Shown: piece by piece, positions 1 to 8,427 of the stretch
Numbering within the stretch: the first letter of the stretch is position 1
Layout of the letters: every line of letters begins with the position of its first letter
Assembly: GCA_033675545.1 (NCBI GenBank)
Contig: JAWDGP010004873.1
Location: 1-64,000 of the forward strand
Length of the DNA: 64,000 bases
Origin: Elysia crispata
Taxonomy: Eukaryota > Mollusca > Gastropoda > Plakobranchidae
Reading direction: 5' to 3'
Notes under the pieces: model-generated
Database searches by the model: none
What the model was told of the DNA's origin: nothing
The model's input: only the letters and a program-made list of their open reading frames with translations
Made by a program: the position numbers and the translations under genes

Positions 1-104
1 TGCTGTTCCGTCGGGTCGTCCCCCAACTTGTAGCTGGACCCGTTGCGTAGTCGCATAATTGAGTCGGAGGACGTCAAGGACGCCTCGGGCTTACGCGGCG
101 CCAT
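1..104 (-). CDS. N-terminus of a divergent unknown protein (partial)
   Basis: An open minus-strand frame begins at an ATG complementary to 102-104 and runs off the left edge of the window (34 complete codons). The predicted start is MAPRKPEASLTSSDS, polar and low-complexity like many viral N-termini. Its ATG overlaps the ATG of the plus-strand gene at 103 inside one CATG, the same head-to-head arrangement seen at 4534-4537. The product cannot be named from 34 residues. It could be chance openness, because the stretch is short. Confidence 0.45.
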   Translation of the reverse strand, partial: MAPRKPEASLTSSDSIMRLRNGSSYKLGDDPTEQ

Positions 105-1674
105 GTCTGGAATAAAGGGATCGCTACCTGTCTCGGAGCCTCACCTGGCCGACGTGATGTACGCCAATGAGCTGCAGGGAAAGATGCTGAGCGCCACGCA
201 CGACTATTACGCTGTGATGATAAGCCTGCAGGAAGACTACGAGCGCGCAATCAAGCGTGAGGCGAGTGGCAACCCTCTTGCTGTTACTCGGCTGATGTCC
301 GCCTGTGGCGATGAATGCGGCGGCGTCGACGGCGGTCACCCCACTAATACGGCTTTTGGGCCCAGACAGCAAGTGGCCACCGCCTATTACCCCAACAGCC
401 TCATGGGGAAGGTGAAGAAACCCACCTCCGGAAAGATCGTGGCGCCGTCCAAAGAGTCCGCGGCCGCGTCCAAGGCGGCTCTGAAGCGCTTGAACAAGAC
501 CCTGGATGTCAAGCCGCCGCTGACTCACAACAAACTGGTGCGCCTCATGGGTGTCGTGGACGTCCCTATGGAGAAGTACGCGGCGCACAGGGTGGACATC
601 CTCATCAGGAAATACATGACCACCAAGCTAGAAGAGTTCACGGACAAGACTTTCCGTAAGGCCTTCTTCAGCACCGCACCCCCTTTCTGGCCCGTCAACA
701 AGGTTAACATGACGTGGGAGAGGGACGTAAAGGGGCTTCTCAGGACGGCGATTAACTCGGAAGGGATGCTCATCAAGCACCCCACGGACAGGTTGCTGAC
801 TATCATCAAATATTGCGGACCCATCATCAAGGGCGCCTATCAGAGCTTTGACGCGCCCATCCCGGGGCAGACGTCCGCGGCGGTATTTGTGAATAGGGTG
901 ACGACGTTCAATGGATTCGCGGGTCTGGCAAACAACATTTCCTCCAACCTTCGGTACAACGCGTCATCCCTCATCTTCCACTACTTTAAATGGGCGTCAC
1001 CTACAACCACCTTCGCGAACGTGCGCAACACCTTGGCCGACATCCAAACTGGCTCCAACGACGTAGAGGACGTCTTACTCAAGAATCTGTTGGTTGTTGA
1101 CGAGGTGCAAGAGAACACAGACAAGGCCGTGACTGACCCTTACAACGTCGTCGCCATCGGGGGCTTTCCCTACAAGCAGATCGCACCTGCGCTCAGAGCC
1201 GAGTACGTGCTGCTCAAGTTGTTCTTCTTCTTTTGTGCGAAATACGGCAGAGCCGACATGATCAAGTTCGTCAACGACAACTACAGAAGGAAGTACAACC
1301 AACAGGACGTCGCGGCATTCACCATCAACAACGTCCTGCAGCTGTGCCCGGGCCTGATGACGCTCATGTTTTTCATGATCAACCAGGCCAGGGACGCGGT
1401 AGGGATGAAGCTCCTGGAGGAACTCACGCATCAGTTCAGAGTGCTCGTGAGCGTCAAAAGCCACGTAGGTAGACAAGAGGCTGTGGAGCTACATAAATCC
1501 ATCTCCGGCCTTCTGGAGAAGATTGCGGTGACGTGCATGAGTCTGATTGTAACAAAAACGATCAAGACAGATTTGATTAATGATTTTGTGAATCTTTTAT
1601 TTTTACGCAGCGGTCTAATCAGAGAGGGCAGCTATTCAGCTTCAGCCACCACCAACGTTGACCTTCAACAGTAA
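103..1674 (+). CDS. Unknown conserved-looking 523-residue protein
   Basis: I do not recognise this protein. The frame is open from an in-frame stop at 31-33, and the first ATG is at 103, giving 523 residues; an upstream TTG at 43 is less likely. The N-terminal 140 residues are polar with Lys/Ala-rich stretches. The remainder looks globular and mostly helical, with hydrophobic helices around residues 360-470 and no signal peptide or clear membrane span. The gene runs convergently toward the primase gene with only 27 bases between stop codons. An AT-rich patch near its 3' end (about 1540-1610) carries TTTATT at 1596-1601, which reads AATAAA on the minus strand and probably serves the primase transcript. 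A structural or tegument role is possible but not shown. Confidence 0.8.
   Translation: MSGIKGSLPVSEPHLADVMYANELQGKMLSATHDYYAVMISLQEDYERAIKREASGNPLAVTRLMSACGDECGGVDGGHPTNTAFGPRQQVATAYYPNSLMGKVKKPTSGKIVAPSKESAAASKAALKRLNKTLDVKPPLTHNKLVRLMGVVDVPMEKYAAHRVDILIRKYMTTKLEEFTDKTFRKAFFSTAPPFWPVNKVNMTWERDVKGLLRTAINSEGMLIKHPTDRLLTIIKYCGPIIKGAYQSFDAPIPGQTSAAVFVNRVTTFNGFAGLANNISSNLRYNASSLIFHYFKWASPTTTFANVRNTLADIQTGSNDVEDVLLKNLLVVDEVQENTDKAVTDPYNVVAIGGFPYKQIAPALRAEYVLLKLFFFFCAKYGRADMIKFVNDNYRRKYNQQDVAAFTINNVLQLCPGLMTLMFFMINQARDAVGMKLLEELTHQFRVLVSVKSHVGRQEAVELHKSISGLLEKIAVTCMSLIVTKTIKTDLINDFVNLLFLRSGLIREGSYSASATTNVDLQQ
1596..1601 (-). terminator. Probable polyadenylation signal of the primase gene
   Basis: TTTATT on the plus strand reads AATAAA on the minus strand, about 100 bases past the primase stop and inside the end of the convergent 523-residue gene. 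Confidence 0.55.
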
Positions 1675-1701
1675 CAATGTGAGTGTGCGATAACATAACA
1701 A

Positions 1702-4536
1702 TCAATCGCCGTCGCCGTAGTCAAAATTGAATTCCCCAGTCATGTAGTAGTTCTCGTCGTCGTCACCACCGGCCATCCGCCGCCTGTCGTCACCCACGCC
1801 TTGATACGTGCGCACCATGTCCGGCTGGAAGAGGCTGAGATCATTGTAGTCTTCTTCGTCCTCAGAGTCGTCCACCTCCCCGTTCTCCGAGGCACTGTCC
1901 ACGGCCATCCGGTCGTCATCCTTGTTCACTTCCCGAGCGGGGTCTGCGCACAATTCGTCCACCTTCATGGTTGGATCGGCGGGATGCTCTGGATGAGTCT
2001 CAACCCGCCCGGGAGATGAGGCAGCACATCCCACCAAAATGTCGCGGGTTGTGTTGCAAGCAAAGCAGAATGAGCACAACGACCAGTGGCCATCCGGGTA
2101 CACCTTGATGAAGTACCTGCAGGGGTTGCCCTGGGGATTCCTGTGTGGTCTGGAAACGCACCAGTGAATGAGCGGAGTAATGGAGTACTCGTCAATCTGT
2201 ATTCCGACCTTGCGCCGCACCTCCAGCAACTTCTCGTCGGCGTACCCGCCACCCATAGAGTGGATCGCGGGAATAATCTCCGTGTGCAGGATGTTCGTGA
2301 AGTACTCCGTGAGGTTGTTGTCAAAAGGCACGTTGGTCTCTTCAGCCTCATCAGAGCAGGACTGGCGACGGCCCCTGCGATCTCCCTTCGCAATCATCAC
2401 CTTCTGCGCCTTGGTCTGCTTCCGCCTGATGTTGAACTCCTCCGTCTCTGCCGTGCGGATGAGCGTGGTGATGTCGCCAATATCGGATAAGACCTTCACC
2501 CCGTTGTTCGCCAGATACGCTGTTGGGGCGTGGATGAGACCGCAGGCGGGGGTGAACTGCGAAGACATTCTGACAAACAGTGGCAGGAGTTGCTTCACGG
2601 ACTGGTTGCGGTCCAACTTGTAGTTCATGGGTAGTCTCAGCATGCGGCCCGACGTACAGTACATGCTAATGTCCAGCGCAAAGGCCACAGCCGGAACCTT
2701 CCTAGAGAGGAAAAACTTGAACGCCGTGATGAATCTGCACAGCACCTCAGTGTTCTTTATGACCATGCGCTTGAATCTGTAGATGACCCGGAGGCCAACC
2801 TTGTCAACGTCCGGGCTGCTGGGCTTGGACTCAAACACGTGACATACAAAGCGCTTGTCCATGGGTTTGCCATTGGAGGCTCTTGGACAATCCAATATGC
2901 TCATAAACTCTGCCATGGCGTCCTCGAGGGCGTAAACCAGATTCTCTCTCGCCGGCCATGCGTTGTCAGTGGTGCGGCTGTAGAACTGGTTCACCAGACC
3001 GGGGCTGTCCACGTCCAGGGACACGGCGAACACAGTCATGAAGTTGTTTATGATCTCGTTCAGGTGCATGCGCGGAACTTCCTTGCCAAAAGCTCTGCAG
3101 TAGTCGTTGTAAGTGGTCATGGAGGGGTTCGCCAGGTGCCTCTTGACCAAGTCTAGCGCTCTTTTGGAAGCGTACTGCGTGGTCAGCTTGTCCTTGGCTA
3201 CCATCCGGCAATAGTGGTACCCCCTGGCTTGCGGTACACCCATGAACGCGGTGTTTGTCTTGACCCCATGCTTACCCCGGAGTATGTCCAGCACACTCTC
3301 TCCAGACATGAGGGTGGTACGGTTGGAGTTGCACAGGGATGACAGCGCCGTCACCGACATTCCCTTGATCTGTTTGCACAGGCTGTCAACAAAGAGGTTT
3401 TTCTTCAGCACGCTCTGGGTCATGTCGCCAGAGTATTGCGGGGGTTCGGTCACGCCGCAGGGGGTGGTCCGTCGCAGCTTGGCCTCTTCTTCTGATTCAA
3501 AGTCGTACCCCCTGTGCACACTCGGATTGTACTTCTCAAACTCAATGGTGTCCGAGATGTACCTCACGATGTTCTCCCGGCCCTCGTCAGACACTGTCTT
3601 GATCTGCTCCCGGTATTTCAGCACGTGCTCCATGTCCTGCTCCCAAGTGTCTTTTGTGGACAGCAGAATGTCCAGGACTGACCCGAAGCGCTCCGACAGA
3701 GATTCGTAAAATCGGAGGTTGGCGTAGGTGACGCTGTTGCACTTGACCATGCCTCTATCGCCGTTGAAGTCGCTATAAATGTCCCCAATGCGCTTCGCGG
3801 TCACGCACGCCGCAGTCAGCGCCTCGCTGGCCAGATCAATGAAGCGATGCACTTTATCGCCGCCGAACGTCTTGGAGTAGACCACAAATACATCGTCAGT
3901 CGCTCTGTTGCCAGGTCCGTCAGCCATCGTCGCTGACCAACCCTGACCGGATGTGGTGGACAAGTCCTTGTGGGAGGTCAGGTACTGCTGCATGTGCGTG
4001 CGGATCGACGTGTAGGGGTACGGCATCTCTTTGACGTCACCCACCACCAGCCGGGTTGCGGTTATGACGTACCATTTCACCGGCTCGCCGCATTTGACGA
4101 AACTCTTGTCAAGCGTGGAGAAGATATTTGTCTGCGACACCACCAGCGATTTGTTGGGGACCAATTTCCTCTGCGCCACGTTGTACCTCTGCAGGACGTT
4201 GAGGACCATAGTTAAGTCCTTTCTGTGCACCACCAAGTTGTTGTCCGCGTCCGTCGCTGAGAGGAAACTCGTAAATTCTTCGGTGCTCCTGAAAGACTTT
4301 GTGAACACCGTCTGGAGCTCCACCGCAGTCTTGGAGAAGCACTTGCACCTGAGCACCACCGCGTCATTAGCCGACCGTCTCTTGGGCATCTTGGCGTGTC
4401 TGTACATGAACATAAGCCTAAACGTGTGGGCATTGTTAACGGTCAGATCCTTGACTCTCCTGGGTCCGTTCTGAAAGGGGACGATCAAGCAGGAGTATAT
4501 CTGAGAGTACTTGTCTCTTGCGCTGGACTGCACCAT
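1702..4536 (-). CDS. DNA primase subunit of the helicase-primase (UL52-like)
   Basis: This is probably the primase that lays RNA primers at the viral replication fork, partnered with the helicase at 31954. The start chosen is the ATG complementary to 4534-4536 (944 residues); the frame continues upstream only from a TTG. Archaeo-eukaryotic primase signatures are visible in order: a catalytic acidic pair in SLDVDSPG near residue 505, a GLRVIYRF strand following, a second acidic motif FALDIS near 618, then GRMLRLPMNYK near 632, the typical Arg/Lys nucleotide-binding segment. A C-terminal Cys/His region (HWCVSRPH near 792, CSFCFAC near 825) matches the zinc-binding domain of herpesvirus UL52 primases. 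The last 100 residues are a very acidic tail. Length is close to that of other herpesvirus primases (about 950-1060). Confidence 0.8.
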   Translation of the reverse strand: MVQSSARDKYSQIYSCLIVPFQNGPRRVKDLTVNNAHTFRLMFMYRHAKMPKRRSANDAVVLRCKCFSKTAVELQTVFTKSFRSTEEFTSFLSATDADNNLVVHRKDLTMVLNVLQRYNVAQRKLVPNKSLVVSQTNIFSTLDKSFVKCGEPVKWYVITATRLVVGDVKEMPYPYTSIRTHMQQYLTSHKDLSTTSGQGWSATMADGPGNRATDDVFVVYSKTFGGDKVHRFIDLASEALTAACVTAKRIGDIYSDFNGDRGMVKCNSVTYANLRFYESLSERFGSVLDILLSTKDTWEQDMEHVLKYREQIKTVSDEGRENIVRYISDTIEFEKYNPSVHRGYDFESEEEAKLRRTTPCGVTEPPQYSGDMTQSVLKKNLFVDSLCKQIKGMSVTALSSLCNSNRTTLMSGESVLDILRGKHGVKTNTAFMGVPQARGYHYCRMVAKDKLTTQYASKRALDLVKRHLANPSMTTYNDYCRAFGKEVPRMHLNEIINNFMTVFAVSLDVDSPGLVNQFYSRTTDNAWPARENLVYALEDAMAEFMSILDCPRASNGKPMDKRFVCHVFESKPSSPDVDKVGLRVIYRFKRMVIKNTEVLCRFITAFKFFLSRKVPAVAFALDISMYCTSGRMLRLPMNYKLDRNQSVKQLLPLFVRMSSQFTPACGLIHAPTAYLANNGVKVLSDIGDITTLIRTAETEEFNIRRKQTKAQKVMIAKGDRRGRRQSCSDEAEETNVPFDNNLTEYFTNILHTEIIPAIHSMGGGYADEKLLEVRRKVGIQIDEYSITPLIHWCVSRPHRNPQGNPCRYFIKVYPDGHWSLCSFCFACNTTRDILVGCAASSPGRVETHPEHPADPTMKVDELCADPAREVNKDDDRMAVDSASENGEVDDSEDEEDYNDLSLFQPDMVRTYQGVGDDRRRMAGGDDDENYYMTGEFNFDYGDGD

Positions 4537-5233
4537 GTCAACCTGCTCCAAAGTGACGTCTTGGGTGCTCGCGTGCCTCAGGCGTCCGACCAGGGGGAAG
4601 GAGCGAACCACCAGGCTCAATCACCTCAACGAAGTCGAGGGGGTCGCCTTACTGGGCCGTGACCATCTGGTCGTGTCCCTACACGCCTGCGAGGAGGACT
4701 TTGTGAGGGCCAGAGGGGAGTTTCAGGAGATACACACCCAGGAGCAGATCCTAAACTCAGATGTCGCCAACGATATAGAAGTGGGCACCAGAGAGATGTT
4801 CAGCCGCTATCTGGCCGCCAAGAAGAGGACCATGAAGGAGAGGAACGTACTGGATATGCTCAACCTTGACACTGACGTGGTCGCTAGAGATATGCACAAT
4901 AAGGTGCAGGAGAATCAGCGCCTAACGGGGGTCGAGCACTACATACAGACCATGCTGTCCATCGAGAAGGGGTCTGCGCCTACCAAGGTTAGCAAAAGTG
5001 TCTCGCCTCTCAAACGGTCGGTCATCGTCGATCAGCCGGAGGGAAATCAGTCAAATATAGCCAAGTTGGAAGGTATCAATCCACCGTCTGGGGAGGTGGG
5101 GGGCGCAGACAGTGATCGCGACTGCCAGTCTGGGGATGAAAAAGAGTATGAACTGGGGCGGGGTTCTGGGTTGGGTGAGGAACACACCAAAACGCCAATC
5201 TTGAAATCCACCAGTCCGGCTATTTTAGCATGA
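4535..5233 (+). CDS. Unknown 232-residue protein, head-to-head with the primase
   Basis: The frame opens with an ATG at 4535 that overlaps the primase ATG inside one CATG. The first 30 codons and the non-coding leader therefore lie opposite the primase frame's upstream extension. The product has a helical, charged middle (about residues 45-150) with KKRTMKERN-type basic stretches and a Ser/Gly/Asp-rich, probably disordered tail. No family is recognised. It ends about 100 bases before the first palindrome cluster, and no AATAAA was seen just downstream. The start could be at a later Met; the ATG at 4535 is preferred because the same CATG arrangement recurs at 102-105. Confidence 0.65.
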   Translation: MSTCSKVTSWVLACLRRPTRGKERTTRLNHLNEVEGVALLGRDHLVVSLHACEEDFVRARGEFQEIHTQEQILNSDVANDIEVGTREMFSRYLAAKKRTMKERNVLDMLNLDTDVVARDMHNKVQENQRLTGVEHYIQTMLSIEKGSAPTKVSKSVSPLKRSVIVDQPEGNQSNIAKLEGINPPSGEVGGADSDRDCQSGDEKEYELGRGSGLGEEHTKTPILKSTSPAILA

Positions 5234-5329
5234 AGAGATAATGACAGATTTGATACTTCATTTTGGCTTTTATACTCCCTCTCTCTCACTTTTGTTGGTT
5301 CCAACCTCACAGACGGTCCATACACATTG

Positions 5330-5552
5330 CTGAGTGAACGGACCATAGGTACCCACCTATGCACCGTTCACTCAGTTTTGTGTTCTGAGTGAACGGACCA
5401 TGGGTACCTACCTATGATCCGTTCACTCAATTTTGTATTTCTGAGTGAACGGAGCATAGGTAGGTACCCATGGTCCGTTCACTCAGACACAAGATTTAAG
5501 TGTTTTCTGAGTGAACGGAGGGTAGGAGGGTAACTATGCTCCGTTCACTCAG
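5330..5552. repeat. Palindrome cluster A (4 copies)
   Basis: Copies at 5330-5375, 5385-5429, 5441-5486 and 5507-5552. Arms are CTGAGTGAACGGA and TCCGTTCACTCAG with a GGTACC-containing centre. Spacers are 10-20 AT-rich bases. A CCAAT box in reverse (ATTGG, about 5583) and the TATA at 5655 follow. The gap 5234-5703 holds nothing else that looks like a gene. Confidence 0.92.
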
Positions 5553-5654
5553 TGGTGTGACGTCACAGCAATGCTTGTATCTGATTGGTTGTTCACCCCT
5601 CGCTGCGCGCGGCGGCCTCTCACTTGCGTTGCGCGTCACCACGTGACTGGGAAC

Positions 5655-5662
5655 TATATAAA
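5655..5662 (+). promoter_or_regulatory. TATA box for the 842-residue gene
   Basis: TATATAAA 42 bases before the ATG at 5704 and about 100 after palindrome cluster A. Confidence 0.75.
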
Positions 5663-5703
5663 CGCCCCATTCCACAAATTGTCTCATTTCTTGACTCACC
5701 ATC

Positions 5704-8232
5704 ATGATGTCCGCACGTCTCTTTGTCCGCGACCCGAGCAGTCTCGACTCTCACCACAGCGATGAGTCGGACACCGTGCTGCACGTCATGTCACTATGTG
5801 GCGGTGACTACGTCTATCAGCTCCCCCCGCTCCTTAACGTTGAGCGGACGATTATAGACAAGTGCGCGACCACCACGGCCAACCTTGCGCCGCAGTACAG
5901 AGACGACAGAATGCGGAGCTGGTTCTTCGGCCGCCTCGCAGCGGAGATCGCGGACCAGGCGGTCATCCACCCTGACTACGGGAAGCTGGCAGCGAGGGTC
6001 GAGATGAGTCAGATCTATCTGAAGACCCCGGGCAGCTTCTGGGCATCTATGAAGCATCTCAGAGATAACGGCACCCTCTCGGACGTCGTCTGGTCAGCAT
6101 GCTGTGAGCACAAAAATGAAATTGCAACCTTTTTGCAGTCTCATCTAGACGCGGACTACGCCAACTTCACCTACAGAGGCACGCTGAGTCTTCAGTGGGT
6201 GTACCTGGCCAGAGACGCAGTCACCGGGCAGTTGCTGGAGAGACCGGCTTACATGTTCATGCGCATCGCCTTGGCGCTGTGGCCGAAACGCCTAGACCAG
6301 GCCTTTACGACATTCCAGCTGCTCCACTCCGGTACTGTGACGCTCAGCAAGACCGCTATGATGAACCTAGGTATGGTGCTGGAGCGTGGGAGGAACCAGA
6401 TCAAGATGACGTCTGAGACCCCCCCGATACTCATGGACCGCTACGTGCGTAACGTACGGTCTAAGAATGTTGGAGAGCGGTACAAGGATATGCACCACGT
6501 TGGAGAGATCGCCAACGCCGCCGCCCATTTTGGGTACAGCCTGGAAGGTTCTGGGATGGCCAGTTCGTTCGCCAAAGTCGTCACCAACGCCTGGATTGAC
6601 ACTGAGAATCACACCTCAAATGAAGCTCTGTGCATTAACAGGGACGTCTGGGACAGCGACCTGGTCGACGTCCTGACCAACTGCCCGGAACGGTGCAACG
6701 TCGTCATCTGGCTCCCCTCCGTGTTTCTGGAGAGGTTGAAGGAAGCTCTGTTGGACGGGTCCAAGGAGGTGTTGTGGTCCTTCTTCAACGGCGAGTGCGC
6801 TAAGAAGCTGCGTGGCATATCCGGAGAACAGTTTGACCTGACCTACAGCCTGTACGAGAAGTCTCGCAGATTCACACACCGGCAGCCCATCAAGGACGTG
6901 TTGACGCAGCTGTTCACAGCCTCCGCGAACGTCCCCCGATTCGTGTTCAAGGATGTGGTGTGCTCCAGAAACCCCCAGAACAGACATGCCGCTCCCATCG
7001 GTACCACGACCTACGGCGGGGACACTTTTGTGTACTCCGGGGACTCTGTGGACGCAGTGTCAGCTACGTGCAGCGTGAACGTCTCAGACTTCCACGTGTT
7101 GACAACTGACGATGAGATCGTGTACGACTTCCAGGGTCTGATGACGGCCGTGCAGAACGCTGTGTCCATCATGAACAGACTGCACGCCTTGACCAAATAC
7201 GTCTCGGATGCGTGCAGGGAGTCATCGGAGAACGCGACGGCCATCGGAATCGGCGTCCGGGACATGCAGGGCTTGCTTATCAAATGCAAGCTGCCTTACT
7301 GCAGCGCCAAGGCAGTCAAGTTAATGGAGAGCATCATGGAGACCGTGTATTTCAGCGCCCTTACGGAGAGTTTCTGGTGCGCCATGAGAGAGTCCAGATC
7401 GTTCCTGCACTTTAAGAACTCCATGTATACCCAATGCATCCCACAGCCCTGGTTGAGTGGCTACAAAATTCCCTTGACCTGCGCCTGTGGCTGGAGGGAC
7501 GAGTCGGCGAATGCGGCCAACAATGACGCCGAAACACCAATGAGAGAACAAAAGGATGAATGTCCCCCATCGCCGACGTGCGATCACACCGGTGCCTGTG
7601 CATGCGTTGAGGATGTGACTGCAGGTGGTGTGAGACGCGGCATGAGGATGCACTGTGCTCTGTGCAGCAAGGTGATGCACGTCCCAAAACACAACTGGGA
7701 GGCGCTGGCACGCGATATCAGCACGTCCCAAGCCCTGTTCAACTCAGTGGTTATCTCCATCGGCGACACCGAAGATGAGACGAGACTGTTCGGTGGATCA
7801 CCAGGAATTGATCCCCTGCACAGCAACCTGGTGGCACCCAAGGGCGACATGTACGGCATGCACAAGGTTGAGGCGTACAACGGATGCGTCCTGGCGGTTC
7901 ACCCAAAGCTGATTGAAGAACTGAACGACCGCGGCATGTGGACGCAAAAGATGAGGGACTTCATCACGAGCTGTGTTGACGGACGGTTGCAGAATATCGA
8001 CGCCGTTCCCACCGACCTCAAAGAGCTGTTCAAGACCATCTGGGAAATTCACCCCAGTGAGAGGATGAGGATCAACGCACGCCTGTCCAAGTACGTTGAC
8101 CAGGGCATGTACAGCACCTTGTGCTTGACCGACGCAACAGTCAAAGACATGGCCTGGATCTTGGTGGACGCATATGACAAGTATCACCTAAAGCAGGTGC
8201 AGACGTTTCACAGACGCAGAACTGAATTATAG
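5704..8232 (+). CDS. 842-residue protein with a Cys/His-rich zinc-binding segment
   Basis: I do not recognise the family. The start is the first of two adjacent ATGs at 5704, 42 bases after TATATAAA (5655-5662) and about 150 after the last of four palindromes. The bulk is globular and mixed helix/strand. Residues about 592-662 hold a Cys/His cluster (CACGW, CDHTGACAC, HCALCSKVMH) spaced like one or two zinc-binding units. A polyadenylation signal AATAAA lies at 8311-8316. The promoter class it shares with the helicase, the probable ssDNA-binding protein and the probable transactivator suggests early expression and a regulatory or DNA-replication role. That is inference from context only. Confidence 0.85.
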   Translation: MMSARLFVRDPSSLDSHHSDESDTVLHVMSLCGGDYVYQLPPLLNVERTIIDKCATTTANLAPQYRDDRMRSWFFGRLAAEIADQAVIHPDYGKLAARVEMSQIYLKTPGSFWASMKHLRDNGTLSDVVWSACCEHKNEIATFLQSHLDADYANFTYRGTLSLQWVYLARDAVTGQLLERPAYMFMRIALALWPKRLDQAFTTFQLLHSGTVTLSKTAMMNLGMVLERGRNQIKMTSETPPILMDRYVRNVRSKNVGERYKDMHHVGEIANAAAHFGYSLEGSGMASSFAKVVTNAWIDTENHTSNEALCINRDVWDSDLVDVLTNCPERCNVVIWLPSVFLERLKEALLDGSKEVLWSFFNGECAKKLRGISGEQFDLTYSLYEKSRRFTHRQPIKDVLTQLFTASANVPRFVFKDVVCSRNPQNRHAAPIGTTTYGGDTFVYSGDSVDAVSATCSVNVSDFHVLTTDDEIVYDFQGLMTAVQNAVSIMNRLHALTKYVSDACRESSENATAIGIGVRDMQGLLIKCKLPYCSAKAVKLMESIMETVYFSALTESFWCAMRESRSFLHFKNSMYTQCIPQPWLSGYKIPLTCACGWRDESANAANNDAETPMREQKDECPPSPTCDHTGACACVEDVTAGGVRRGMRMHCALCSKVMHVPKHNWEALARDISTSQALFNSVVISIGDTEDETRLFGGSPGIDPLHSNLVAPKGDMYGMHKVEAYNGCVLAVHPKLIEELNDRGMWTQKMRDFITSCVDGRLQNIDAVPTDLKELFKTIWEIHPSERMRINARLSKYVDQGMYSTLCLTDATVKDMAWILVDAYDKYHLKQVQTFHRRRTEL

Positions 8233-8310
8233 ACCACCCCTCTGCCGGAGGTCGCGTGGACTGATGATGTATTATATTATGTATGATATCACTATGTATA
8301 TAATGATTTG

Positions 8311-8316
8311 AATAAA
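8311..8316 (+). terminator. Polyadenylation signal AATAAA
   Basis: A consensus signal 79 bases after the stop codon of the 842-residue protein gene. It faces the minus-strand signal at 8359-8364 of the convergent PARG gene. Confidence 0.75.
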
Positions 8317-8358
8317 TGATTACGCACACAACAATGATGTTTTTGGTAGTTTGTGTTG

Positions 8359-8364
8359 TTTATT
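8359..8364 (-). terminator. Polyadenylation signal AATAAA (minus strand)
   Basis: TTTATT on the plus strand, 64 bases beyond the stop of the PARG-domain protein. It forms a tight convergent terminator pair with 8311-8316. Confidence 0.7.
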
Positions 8365-8427
8365 GGGTACATCATCATGCATACATGTAAAAGTCATTCA
8401 AAACGTTCAACAATGAGTTGGGGGTGA

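Noticed and set aside
1541-1610. AT-rich patch with a 3'-splice-like polypyrimidine-CAG at the end of the 523-residue gene, possibly an intron.
   Set aside because: No convincing donor site. The AT-rich content is explained by the antisense AATAAA (1596-1601) of the convergent primase gene, and the frame is open throughout.
5330-5552. Palindromes considered as miniature inverted-repeat transposons.
   Set aside because: Each is only about 46 bases with no internal sequence or visible target duplications. A protein-binding element fits better, although copying by recombination is not excluded.
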